Assembly (NCBI GenBank): GCA_023436485.1
Contig: JAEZIU010000358.1
Span: 1 to 28,296 of the forward strand
DNA length: 28,296 nucleotides
Reading direction: 5' to 3'
DNA from: Bacillota bacterium
GTDB lineage: Bacteria > Bacillota > Clostridia > Acetivibrionales > DSM-1351
Below the pieces are notes generated by a model. That model saw only the letters and a program-made list of their open reading frames with translations, did no database searches and was not told where the DNA came from. The translations under genes were made by a program, and so were the position numbers. Numbering within the stretch: position 1 is the stretch's first letter; each line of letters starts with the position of its first letter. Shown one piece after another: positions 16,889 through 23,497 of this stretch.

Positions 16889-16953
16889 AAAAACCGTATA
16901 AAAAAACACCTGCCAGTTATTAAATCTGACAGGTGTTTTTTTATACGGTTTTT
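16889..16953. terminator. Very long inverted-repeat terminator (28-bp arms)
   Basis: Arms 16889-16916 and 16926-16953 are complementary over 28 bases with a single mismatch and a 9-base loop. The inner CACCTGxCAG stem flanked by A7/T7 makes a textbook bidirectional terminator. An outer ACCGTAT/ATACGGT stem extends it. The right end touches the stop codon of the truncated SDR gene. Confidence 0.85.
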
Positions 16954-17668
16954 ATACTGCCGTCCAGCCTCCATCTACAAATACAGTTTGTCCTGTAACG
17001 TAGCTGGAAGAATTAGCTGCAAGGAATATTAATGCACTGTTAAGTTCGCCCATGCTTCCGACTCTTCCCATAGGACATCTGAAACTGACAAAATTATTAA
17101 ACTCTTGATTGCTTAAAATATCTCCGGTCATTTCGGATTCAAAAAATCCCGGTCCTATAGCATTTACTGTAATCCCGTATTTTGCCCATTCAGCAGCCAA
17201 TGCACGTGTAAGGTTTATGACTGCGCCCTTTGATGCATGGTAACTTGAATTTTGGGTTGCGGTGTTTGCTATATGTCCAAACATAGAGGTTATATTAATT
17301 ACTCTGCCGTACTTGTTTGATATCATGTTTTTTCCTGCTTCTCTGGCAAACATGAATACTCCTGTCAAGTTAGTATTAAGGACCCGGTTCCATTGTTCAG
17401 TCGTATGGTTTTCAGCAGGAACAACTTCCGCTACACCTGCATTGTTCACCAGAATGTCAATCCTACCCATCTTATCAATTATAGCAGCAACTGTTTCTTT
17501 AACTTCCTGTTCATTTGAAACATCACATTTGAAAGCCAGACATTTTCTTCCCATTTTCTTTATTTCTTCAGACACATCATTAAGCTTTTCAAGTCTTCTT
17601 GCAACTATTACCAAATCAGCCCCTTGTCTTGCCAGAGCTTTTGCAAATTGTACACCTCTTTCTTGTTT
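16952..17668 (-). pseudogene. SDR oxidoreductase gene lacking its 5' end
   Basis: The frame encodes an NAD(P)-dependent SDR: RGVQFAKALARQGADLVIVA, then ARR..., NNAG, the serine in INITSMFGH, YHASK as the active-site Y-x3-K, and the C-terminal GQTVFVDGGWTAV. Homology begins in the middle of the first Rossmann helix, at R-G-V-Q-F (17659). The initiator, first beta strand and the TGxxxGxG cofactor loop should lie just upstream, but an in-frame TAG (17669-17671) and AT-rich non-coding sequence are there instead. The only later start is a TTG at 17614 with no proper ribosome binding site, which would make a 220-residue protein without the cofactor loop. I read this as a 5'-deleted, probably inactive gene. 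It may still be transcribed with the tautomerase gene upstream. Confidence 0.8.
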
Positions 17669-17798
17669 CTATTTATAGTTTATTTATATCCTTTTTTCAT
17701 TAATACAAACACTAATTTTTGTTGCAAAAGAAAAAGAGTATCGCCAGCTACTTTTTCAGTAGTTTAGTGACACTCCGTTTTGAAACTGCTTCACGTTT

Positions 17799-17987
17799 TT
17801 ATTTGTGTAAATCTGACAGTAACTTTGTACCGTTTCCAATATTGTCCATTTCATTTTCACGAATTAGTGTTACAAAAGCCTGCTCAGGTATATTTAATGT
17901 TTCGCTTGCTTTTGAAACCAATTCCTTAACAAGAGTAGCTTTTTGCTCCTTTGACATTTTACCTGCTTCTATAGTAATTACCGGCAT
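17799..17987 (-). CDS. 4-oxalocrotonate tautomerase family protein
   Basis: This 62-residue protein begins MPVITIEAGKMSKEQKATLV, the 4-OT signature. After removal of Met the N-terminal proline is the catalytic base for keto-enol tautomerisation. The family forms hexamers or trimers of dimers in the cytoplasm. The C-terminal part (FVTLIRENEMDNIGNGTKLL) matches the substrate-contact strand. The ribosome binding site is a perfect AGGAGG 6 bases before the ATG. It lies 28 bases after the threonine aldolase gene, so the two are probably co-transcribed. Its natural substrate is not predictable, as many clostridial homologues lack a catechol pathway. Confidence 0.92.
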   Translation of the reverse strand: MPVITIEAGKMSKEQKATLVKELVSKASETLNIPEQAFVTLIRENEMDNIGNGTKLLSDLHK

Positions 17988-18015
17988 TTTACAACCTCCT
18001 TTTCTAAAATATATT

Positions 18016-19050
18016 TTAACCTTTTTCTATTTCTTCAATCAATTGTTGTACATCCTTGGAACTGGTTGCCCAACTTGTGCAGAACCTCACGGCACTAGTA
18101 TTATCATCAATTTTCTGCCAGTATGAATATTCAAAATTCTCCTTTAGCCTTTTTAAAACGCTATTTGGCAATATTGGGAACTGTTGGTTTGTTGTTGACG
18201 ACATAAAAAAACTATAACCTTTTTTTATAAGAGCCTCTTTTATTTGCATCGCCATTTTGTTTGCATGGGTAGCCATCTCGAAATACAAATCATTTTCCAT
18301 CAGTGAAATAAACTGCAATCCAAGTAGTCTGCCTTTTGCAAGCATTCCGCCCTTTTGTTTTATAATGTACCTCAAATCCTTTTTCAGCTCATCATTACAA
18401 ATAACCAATGCTTCTCCGAAAAGTGCACCTAGCTTGGTACCTCCGATATAAAATGCATCACAGAACTCCGCTATAGTCGGCAAATCCAGGTCATTGTCCT
18501 CTGCACACAACCCATATCCAAGTCTTGCACCGTCCAAGTACAGAATAAGACCGTTTTCCTTGCATACTCTACTTAATTCAATAAGCTCTTTCTTTTTGTA
18601 TATAGTTCCGATTTCTGTAGGGTTTGATATATATACCATCTTTGGCTGAACTGTATGTTCCGGGCCCTCATCAGAGTAATGTGCCTTTACGGTTTCTTCA
18701 ACCTGCTCTGCAGTTAGCTTTCCATCATCGCTTGGCAGTTCAATAACCTTGTGTCCCGTCGCTTCAATTGCACCTGTTTCGTGTGTGCTTATATGCCCAC
18801 TAACAGCAGCAATAGCTCCCTGATGGGGCCTAAGAGCTGCTGAAATAACTGTCAGGTTTGTCTGGGTTCCGCCAACCAGAAAATGTACTTCTGCATCCTG
18901 ACGCTGAATTTTATCTTTAATAATTCCAGCTGCCTTTTTGCAGTAAGTATCCATTCCGTATCCTGCGGTCTGCTCCATATTTGTCTGTAAAAGTTTCTCC
19001 AATACTTTAGGGTGTGCACCCTCACTGTAATCACAATTAAAACGTATCAT
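18016..19050 (-). CDS. Low-specificity L-threonine aldolase family protein (PLP)
   Basis: This fold-type I PLP enzyme cleaves L-threonine or L-allo-threonine to glycine and acetaldehyde. From the ATG at 19050 it has 344 residues, the family length, starting MIRFNCDYSEGAHPKVLEKL. Landmarks are GGTQTNLTV (60-68), HETGAIEATGHK (90-101), LDGARLG (D173 contacts the PLP ring nitrogen) and YIGGTKLGAL with K206 as the Schiff-base lysine. An in-frame ATG at 19110 would add 20 residues, but it lies only a few bases after a promoter -10 element, has no ribosome binding site, and the extra residues fall outside the family. Neither start has a well-placed Shine-Dalgarno sequence. It is the first gene of a run with the tautomerase and the broken SDR gene. 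Confidence 0.92.
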   Translation of the reverse strand: MIRFNCDYSEGAHPKVLEKLLQTNMEQTAGYGMDTYCKKAAGIIKDKIQRQDAEVHFLVGGTQTNLTVISAALRPHQGAIAAVSGHISTHETGAIEATGHKVIELPSDDGKLTAEQVEETVKAHYSDEGPEHTVQPKMVYISNPTEIGTIYKKKELIELSRVCKENGLILYLDGARLGYGLCAEDNDLDLPTIAEFCDAFYIGGTKLGALFGEALVICNDELKKDLRYIIKQKGGMLAKGRLLGLQFISLMENDLYFEMATHANKMAMQIKEALIKKGYSFFMSSTTNQQFPILPNSVLKRLKENFEYSYWQKIDDNTSAVRFCTSWATSSKDVQQLIEEIEKG

Positions 19051-19119
19051 TTCCTTATAATCTGCCGAAAAATACCGGCTTTCCCCCTCTTTTTGTAAAC
19101 AATAAAACATTATTTGCTT

Positions 19120-19148
19120 ATAATAAAGTATTCCGGTAAAGTATTCAA
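19120..19148 (-). promoter_or_regulatory. Candidate promoter for threonine aldolase
   Basis: On the minus strand TTGAAT (19148-19143), 17 bases, TATTAT (19125-19120). It overlaps a direct repeat GAATACTTTA-CCG-GAATACTTTA, which could be an operator. It predicts a start site near 19113 and so favours translation from the ATG at 19050. Confidence 0.45.
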
Positions 19149-19166
19149 GATATTCTTATTGAAAAA

Positions 19167-19697
19167 TCACTTAGATTTAACATACAATATCAAATCCTCT
19201 ATATTTTTTTTCCTGGTGAAATCAATTGGTTTGTCGTAGGCTGAAAGCATTCCTTTTTCATCAGGAATCAATTTGTTTTTACTCTTGGACTTGATTTTCA
19301 GCTTCAACAAATTCATCAGGACTTTGTCAATTAGTTTAAGTCGAGTATAATCAAAACCGCCTCTTAGGTAAAAGAAACGAATACGCTGTTGCTGTTCCGG
19401 TGTAAAATTAGAATCTCTAACCTTCTCAATATCCTCATTTCTTGGTGGCGTAGCTCCTGTAGCAAAAACCACAAGTTTTTTATCTTTCAGCTTGTCAAAG
19501 TTTTTTGTTATAGTTTTTAGTCCATTTATACCAACTGCATAAAGTCCTCCGCCATATATAATTGTGTCATAAAGCATCAACATTTTAACATTTATTTTTG
19601 AAGATTCGTAAATATCTGCCTGAAGCTCTTCTGCGATCCATTGTGCATATTTTTTTGCAAAACCTGATTTGGATTTGTAAACTACTACTGCTTTCAC
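19167..19697 (-). CDS. Flavodoxin-domain protein (HemG/Flavodoxin_5-like)
   Basis: This 176-residue cytoplasmic protein starts MKAVVVYKSKSGFAKKYAQW, the flavodoxin phosphate-binding loop (KSKSGFA). YDTIIYGGGLYAVGINGLK (43-61) and VVFATGATPPR (75-85) are the other flavin loops. The layout and the C-terminal helix region FYLRGGFDYTRLKLIDKVLM match the flavodoxin/menaquinone-dependent protoporphyrinogen oxidase-like group, but without heme genes nearby the role is open. The start is a GTG at 19697, set by the strong ribosome binding site GGAGGGGGGAAG. It is monocistronic as far as I can see; the next gene downstream has its own promoter. Confidence 0.87.
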   Translation of the reverse strand: MKAVVVYKSKSGFAKKYAQWIAEELQADIYESSKINVKMLMLYDTIIYGGGLYAVGINGLKTITKNFDKLKDKKLVVFATGATPPRNEDIEKVRDSNFTPEQQQRIRFFYLRGGFDYTRLKLIDKVLMNLLKLKIKSKSKNKLIPDEKGMLSAYDKPIDFTRKKNIEDLILYVKSK

Positions 19698-19809
19698 AGA
19701 CTTCCCCCCTCCGATACCATCTATTATGAATTATACTTCAAAATTTACAACTAGTCTGCCATAACTTAGTATTTTAAATAAATATTTTTCTTTTATTAAT
19801 AAAAATGTA

Positions 19810-19838
19810 TTGACAATATTGATTTTTGCTTTTATAAT
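19810..19838 (+). promoter_or_regulatory. Consensus promoter of tRNA-Lys
   Basis: TTGACA (19810-19815), exactly 17 bases, TATAAT (19833-19838): a perfect sigma-A promoter about 40 bases before the tRNA. Confidence 0.9.
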
Positions 19839-19879
19839 AAAAAACGCTCTGTAACACAAGCACTCACAAAAAAATATTT

Positions 19880-19955
19880 GCGCCATTAGCTCAGTTGGTA
19901 GAGCACCTGACTCTTAATCAGGGTGTCCCCGGTTCGACCCCGTGATGGCGCACCA
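19880..19955 (+). tRNA. tRNA-Lys (CUU anticodon), CCA encoded
   Basis: The cloverleaf folds by eye. Acceptor GCGCCAT/ATGGCGC, D-arm GCTC-AGTTGGTAGA-GAGC (the arm's loop and closing bases overlap), anticodon stem CCTGA/TCAGG around the loop CTCTTAA (anticodon CUU), T-loop TTCGACC, discriminator A and a genomic CCA. The T-stem CCCGG/CCGTG has one C-U mismatch (second pair). The gene has its own promoter and terminator. Confidence 0.95.
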
Positions 19956-19998
19956 AACAAAAACCGTTTATCTCTAAGGATAAGCGGTTTTTGTTTGC
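19956..19998 (+). terminator. Terminator of tRNA-Lys
   Basis: The stem AAACAAAAACCG(T)TTATC / GATAAGCGGTTTTTGTTT has a six-base loop directly after the CCA end and a T-rich 3' arm. Confidence 0.9.
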
Positions 19999-20046
19999 CT
20001 ATTTAGCAAATGAAAATAGACGTATTTTTTAGGTTGTAAACAATAT

Positions 20047-20080
20047 TAAAAGTTGTGGTAAAGTTGTGGAAAGTTGTGAA
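20047..20080. repeat. Three direct repeats of AAAGTTGTGG at helical spacing
   Basis: GTTGTGG/GTTGTGA begins at 20052, 20063 and 20073, each preceded by AA(A). The copies are 11 and 10 bp apart, so all face the same side of the helix. They lie about 100 bases beyond the 3' end of the tRNA. They could be integrase arm sites, regulator sites or chance. Confidence 0.6.
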
Positions 20081-20149
20081 TATTTAAATTAGAAGAGAGC
20101 CCTTTTATGGACTCTCCTTTAATATTTACTACTTTATATTAGTTGCAGT

Positions 20150-20335
20150 CTATTTTTGAATATACCCAAGCAGATATATTTTCTCTATAGTCTTTGCGCA
20201 GATTCCGTATTTATTTATAAATCGTTTTGCAAAATCGTATACTTTTTCAAAATCTACAGCTATAGATTGATTTGTTAGTTTTTTTTGAACTTCCTTAAAA
20301 TCCAAATCAAAATCAGAATTAACGATTAAATTCAT
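20150..20335 (-). CDS. Hypothetical protein, 61 aa
   Basis: A soluble-looking, charged 61-residue protein of unknown function (MNLIVNSDFDLDFKEVQKKL...). It has no membrane segment and I recognise no family. Its ATG overlaps the TGA of the upstream small ORF (ATGA), and the upstream stop region carries its ribosome binding site GGAGGT six bases before the ATG. This coupling is good evidence that both are real genes. The pair is divergent from the AgrA-like regulator and could be under its control, but nothing in the sequence proves that. Confidence 0.6.
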   Translation of the reverse strand: MNLIVNSDFDLDFKEVQKKLTNQSIAVDFEKVYDFAKRFINKYGICAKTIEKIYLLGYIQK

Positions 20336-20550
20336 TTTTTACCTCCATATATAATATGTACATCTTTGTTCTTTTTAAATGAAAGTGTTAATTTGAGTAA
20401 TGAAAATTCATTTTTTATTTTTTCATGATACAAGTATATAAGTTGACATCGACTTGTAATTATAGTCATGGTGTTTATGATACAATTTGAGCATATTAAA
20501 ACTATTGTTATTTTAAGTACCTCCCAGAATTTAAAATAACAAAACTTCAA
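20332..20550 (-). CDS. Hypothetical small protein, 72 aa, TTG start
   Basis: The frame from TTG at 20550 (M/L-KFCYFKFWEVLKITIVLIC...) has 72 codons. An AAAGGAGG ribosome binding site sits 10 bases before this TTG, making it a better start than the ATGs further upstream. The N-terminal half is hydrophobic (one possible membrane segment, residues about 10-28) and cysteine-containing; the C-terminal half is basic. It shares an ATGA overlap with the 61-residue gene downstream. A TATAAT (20593-20588) lies about 40 bases upstream without a good -35, which would fit an activated promoter. No family recognised. Confidence 0.45.
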   Translation of the reverse strand: MKFCYFKFWEVLKITIVLICSNCIINTMTIITSRCQLIYLYHEKIKNEFSLLKLTLSFKKNKDVHIIYGGKK

Positions 20551-20713
20551 AAGTATTAATCCTCCTTTCATGGTATTATTTGTATATATTATATACCATG
20601 TATTTTCCATTTCCATTAAAAAACAACGAAATGTCATTTTTAAGCAATGAAAATATGTTTATTATAGATATCTTAAGAAATATAGGAATAATTTGTCATA
20701 ATCAGTCAGGAAT

Positions 20714-20754
20714 GTTAACAATCACATTTGTTAATCAAATATGGCTAATATAAT
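20714..20754 (+). promoter_or_regulatory. Candidate activated promoter of the agr-type regulator gene
   Basis: TATAAT at 20749-20754 has only a poor -35 (TTTGTT, 16 bases upstream). An imperfect direct repeat, GTTAACAA (20714) and GTTAATCAA (20730), 16 bp apart, overlaps and precedes the -35. Weak resemblance to LytTR half-sites (GTT core) makes self-activation possible but unproven. Confidence 0.35.
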
Positions 20755-20781
20755 ATATAGTTAATGGGAGGTAGTTATATT

Positions 20782-21531
20782 ATGTTATATTTAGCAATTC
20801 TTGACGATGATGCGAATATACTTGTAGAACATGAGACAAGAATTTCAAATCTATTTAAAAAGCACAAAATCGATGGAGAAATAGTAATAGCAACAAGGGA
20901 CTATAGAAAATTTGTAGAAGTAGTACAAAACAATAAAGTCAATGTTGCTATAATCGATATTAATCTCAAAGACAATATAAATGGTATGCATATAGCCAAA
21001 CAGATCCGTGAAAACAACCGAGATATAGAAATTATATTTTTTTCAGGTTGCTTGAATTACAGCCAATTGGCATACGAAGTAAAAGCCCACTGGTTCATAG
21101 AAAAGCCAAATTGGACATTTCTTGAAATTACCTTAGTAAATCTTAATAAAGAAATGCTTAAATATAAAAAATCTATTATTTGTATTGAATGTAACACTGG
21201 CGATAGAGAAGATTATGGCAAAAGCTTTATAGCCCTTAATGATATTGATTACATTGACCGTGTAGGTAATAAAACCTGTATACATATAGATAAGGATGCT
21301 ACGTCAGTAAAAGATACATATTATACATCTGAAGGTCTTGCTGAACTCAAAGACCGTATCGGGGATGAAAGATTTCAGCAATGTCATAAATCAATTATAA
21401 TAAATACTGAAAAGATTGAGCATATAAATTCGAAATATACAATAATTACCCTTCACAGTGGCATAGAATGTGATATCGGCCCTAAGTTTCGAAATTACTT
21501 CCGGGAATGGAGGCCCTTATCGTTATGTTAG
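20782..21531 (+). CDS. AgrA-like response regulator (REC-LytTR)
   Basis: This is a cytoplasmic transcription regulator of a peptide-sensing two-component system. The start is the ATG at 20782; an in-frame ATG at 20764 overlaps the ribosome binding site GGGAGGT that serves the later ATG. The 249 residues comprise a receiver domain (1-120) with acidic residues D8-D10, phospho-acceptor D59 in VAIIDI and K108 in FIEKPNW. A LytTR DNA-binding domain follows (about 140-245), ending FQQCHKSIIINTEKI...YFREWRPL. The gene overlaps the AgrC-like kinase gene by 7 bases, and regulator-before-kinase is the reverse of the staphylococcal order. Confidence 0.93.
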   Translation: MLYLAILDDDANILVEHETRISNLFKKHKIDGEIVIATRDYRKFVEVVQNNKVNVAIIDINLKDNINGMHIAKQIRENNRDIEIIFFSGCLNYSQLAYEVKAHWFIEKPNWTFLEITLVNLNKEMLKYKKSIICIECNTGDREDYGKSFIALNDIDYIDRVGNKTCIHIDKDATSVKDTYYTSEGLAELKDRIGDERFQQCHKSIIINTEKIEHINSKYTIITLHSGIECDIGPKFRNYFREWRPLSLC

Positions 21532-22823
21532 AATATATATTGATGAATACGCTTTTTTCCCTGTTAACAGCAGTATTATTATTAGTCTTTTTAAAAGTTG
21601 TTTTTAGACATAGAGTATCTAAGCTACAAATAGCCATTTTCTTATTTTCTTTCGGAATTGGAAACGGAGTAATAACAGCGATTTGGATGATGTTATTTGG
21701 AACATCAAGTATGGTTCAAATAATTAAACCACTATTGATATTCATTTTAAGTATAGCATTGATTAAATATATGCTTAAAGTAACTTGGCCAAAAACAGTC
21801 ATATCTTTTTTAAGTATCATGGTTGCGACTGGTCTAGGCAATTTAGCAACCCCTATTATATTAAACTTATTTGGCTTAATAGTAACAACTAAAACCATAG
21901 GCGAAAGCATTACCCTGTATTTCTTTGCAAATATAACAACTTACTTTATATCTATGCTTATTATCAGCATCATACCTGCTTTGTTCAGAGAACTCAAAAA
22001 TTTGAATCCTGTTTCAATACTATTCTGTATAACTCTTATAATTATTATTGTAAGTGGTCAAGTTTATGGATTAACGCCAAATGTAGGGGCTTTTCAACTT
22101 GAGCTCTTTGTGTTAACTGTGTTATACATACTTGTACTTTTTGGCTATAGCAGGCATCAGAAAGAACAAGCCTTAAAGGAGGAAAAACGGCAGCAGGAAT
22201 TTTATAACGAATCTCTCAAAGACACATTGCAAAAACTAAGACACTTTAAGCATGATTACAATAATCATTTTTCAACTTTGAATTTCATGATGAATAATGG
22301 CAAATACGAAGAAGCTCGAAACTATATATCCGAATTATCTGAAAATGTTAGTAATATTAATACTGCAATATACAATATAGAAAATGTTGCTCTTTTTGCA
22401 ATTATATCATCTAAGTTGGACAAAGCTAAAAAAGCTGAAATTAAATTTAACCTTCAAGTTGTTGGAATTATTAATTCAATTCCTGAATTAAAAGTTTCAG
22501 AGTTGTGTGCCATTATTGGTATATTTTTAGATAATTCCATTGAAGCAGCCGAAGAATCCGATGAACGAACTATAGATATGCATATCACAGATTACCAGGA
22601 TCACATCGAGATATTGATATCTAACAGTTGCAATCAACCTCCTATCATAAAAAAACTTAACTTGGAGGGTTATTCAACTAAAAAAGGTGCTGACCGTGGT
22701 CATGGATTAGCCATAGTGCTAAATCTACTAAGTAATTATAAAAAAATTATTTGGAAAACCGACTACGACGAAACTTTTATGAGATTTAATCAAAAATTAA
22801 AGATAAAAAAGACCTCATTATGA
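21525..22823 (+). CDS. AgrC-like sensor histidine kinase (GHKL ATPase)
   Basis: This membrane kinase of 432 residues is expected to sense a cyclic autoinducing peptide and phosphorylate the regulator encoded just before it. Residues 1-210 form about six transmembrane helices, as in AgrC. Residues 211-240 are a charged linker/coiled coil. The phospho-acceptor is H243 in RHFKHDYNNH, the AgrC-type H-box. The N-box is IFLDNSIEAA (N337) and the G-box RGHGLAI (391-397), both of the HATPase_c_5/GHKL type. The start chosen is the ATG at 21525 because GGAGG lies 10 bases upstream; an ATG at 21507 overlaps that ribosome binding site. A terminator follows the stop. Confidence 0.93.
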   Translation: MLEYILMNTLFSLLTAVLLLVFLKVVFRHRVSKLQIAIFLFSFGIGNGVITAIWMMLFGTSSMVQIIKPLLIFILSIALIKYMLKVTWPKTVISFLSIMVATGLGNLATPIILNLFGLIVTTKTIGESITLYFFANITTYFISMLIISIIPALFRELKNLNPVSILFCITLIIIIVSGQVYGLTPNVGAFQLELFVLTVLYILVLFGYSRHQKEQALKEEKRQQEFYNESLKDTLQKLRHFKHDYNNHFSTLNFMMNNGKYEEARNYISELSENVSNINTAIYNIENVALFAIISSKLDKAKKAEIKFNLQVVGIINSIPELKVSELCAIIGIFLDNSIEAAEESDERTIDMHITDYQDHIEILISNSCNQPPIIKKLNLEGYSTKKGADRGHGLAIVLNLLSNYKKIIWKTDYDETFMRFNQKLKIKKTSL

Positions 22824-22836
22824 GGCCTTTTTTACT
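22804..22836. terminator. Bidirectional terminator between agrC-like and agrD-like genes
   Basis: AAAAAAG-A-CCTCA-TTA-TGAGG-C-CTTTTTT: a short stem with A and T runs on both sides, overlapping the end of the kinase gene and placed for the convergent agrD-like gene. Confidence 0.85.
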
Positions 22837-22845
22837 GTACACTTG

Positions 22846-22980
22846 TTATTTTAATAACGTCTTGGGGCATTCCGGCTGGTAAAAAGAGAACATCCAGCAC
22901 GCTCCTGCCGATGCAGTAGCTGCAGTTATACCAATTACAGATAATATTGTGAGTACAATTAATTTAAGTTTGTTCTTCAT
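22846..22980 (-). CDS. AgrD-like cyclic (thio)lactone autoinducer precursor
   Basis: A 44-residue prepeptide. An amphipathic/hydrophobic leader (MKNKLKLIVLTILSVIGI) is followed by small residues (TAATASAGA), then the signalling core C28-W-M-F-S-F-Y and the charged tail Q35-P-E-C-P-K-T-L-L-K. Leader, Cys, aromatic core and Q-P-E-x-P tail are the layout of clostridial AgrD peptides (C. perfringens: CLWFT then HQPEEP). A ring closing on Cys28 of five or six residues is likely. A second cysteine (C38) in the tail is unusual. The ATG at 22980 has the ribosome binding site GGGAGGTGG. The gene is convergent with the kinase gene and on the opposite strand. No AgrB protease is encoded in the window. 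Confidence 0.85.
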   Translation of the reverse strand: MKNKLKLIVLTILSVIGITAATASAGACWMFSFYQPECPKTLLK

Positions 22981-23017
22981 AATATCCACCTCCCTGCTTG
23001 ATATTTCATATATATAT

Positions 23018-23023
23018 ATTATA
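23018..23023 (-). promoter_or_regulatory. -10 element (TATAAT) of the agrD-like gene
   Basis: A perfect TATAAT lies about 40 bases before the agrD-like start on the minus strand. The nearest -35 candidate (TCGACA, 15 bases) is badly spaced, so activation by a regulator is possible. Confidence 0.4.
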
Positions 23024-23128
23024 CTATCCCGAATTATTTGTCGATTATTGTTTATTAAAACATTATTTTGTATCATTGACAAACTTTATTAAAAAACTCC
23101 TCTGGGTTATTACCACATAAGCCTGCAT

Positions 23129-23362
23129 TTATTTATGTATTATTGCTATAGATAATACTATGGCACCTATAAAGCCCATTACTGTTATAATAGACCAAAC
23201 TGTTAAAATGGTTTTAACAGTTTCTTGCTTGGAATTCAAACTTTTCAATTCATATAATATGTTGTTGAGTGTGTCTTCAATGTGGGTACTTTCTAGAAAT
23301 TTATCTTCTAATTCTAATTGTTGTAACCTAGCTTTTGTTTCCTGTAAGGCTTCTTCTCGCAT
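23129..23362 (-). CDS. Small coiled-coil protein with C-terminal membrane segment (XhlA-like?)
   Basis: This 77-residue protein starts at an ATG with the ribosome binding site GGGAGGGG. Residues 1-50 are charged and heptad-like (ETKARLQQLELEDKFLE..., LNNILYELKSLNSKQ). Residues 53-75 form one membrane helix (LTVWSIITVMGFIGAIVLSI) with a short IHK tail. This layout is like the phage-type haemolysin/holin-associated XhlA family, but I see no decisive motif. It lies 148 bases upstream of the agrD-like gene on the same strand, which has its own -10 element, so co-transcription is uncertain. Confidence 0.6.
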   Translation of the reverse strand: MREEALQETKARLQQLELEDKFLESTHIEDTLNNILYELKSLNSKQETVKTILTVWSIITVMGFIGAIVLSIAIIHK

Positions 23363-23434
23363 ATATTCCCCTCCCTTGTTTTCATATAGTATTTTACTAC
23401 GGGTTTCCACATAATGGAACATGTAATCATTTCA

Positions 23435-23463
23435 TTGATATTAAACTTCAAAAAGCATATAAT
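23435..23463 (+). promoter_or_regulatory. Sigma-A promoter of the SOS-type gene
   Basis: TTGATA (23435-23440), exactly 17 bases, TATAAT (23458-23463). The predicted start site, near 23470, falls inside the LexA-like operator. Confidence 0.75.
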
Positions 23464-23468
23464 ATTTT

Positions 23469-23482
23469 CAAACACACGTTCG
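23469..23482. promoter_or_regulatory. LexA/DinR (SOS) box
   Basis: CAAACACACGTTCG; on the minus strand it reads CGAACGTGTGTTTG, matching the Gram-positive SOS consensus CGAACRNRYGTTYG. It covers the predicted transcription start of the gene at 23498, a standard position for repression by LexA. Confidence 0.75.
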
Positions 23483-23497
23483 ATTTGGAGTGATATT

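Noticed and set aside
19051..19110. Longer start for the threonine aldolase (ATG at 19110)
   Set aside because: It is only a few bases from the predicted transcription start, lacks a ribosome binding site, and the 20 extra residues lie outside the family.
20000..23400. An agrB gene near the agr-type genes
   Set aside because: I looked on both strands for a protein of about 180-200 residues with several helices and the His/Cys pair; only small ORFs are present besides the regulator, kinase and precursor.
23414..23497. Longer N-terminus (28 residues) for the SOS-type gene
   Set aside because: It would start upstream of the promoter and LexA box; the ATG at 23498 has the ribosome binding site.
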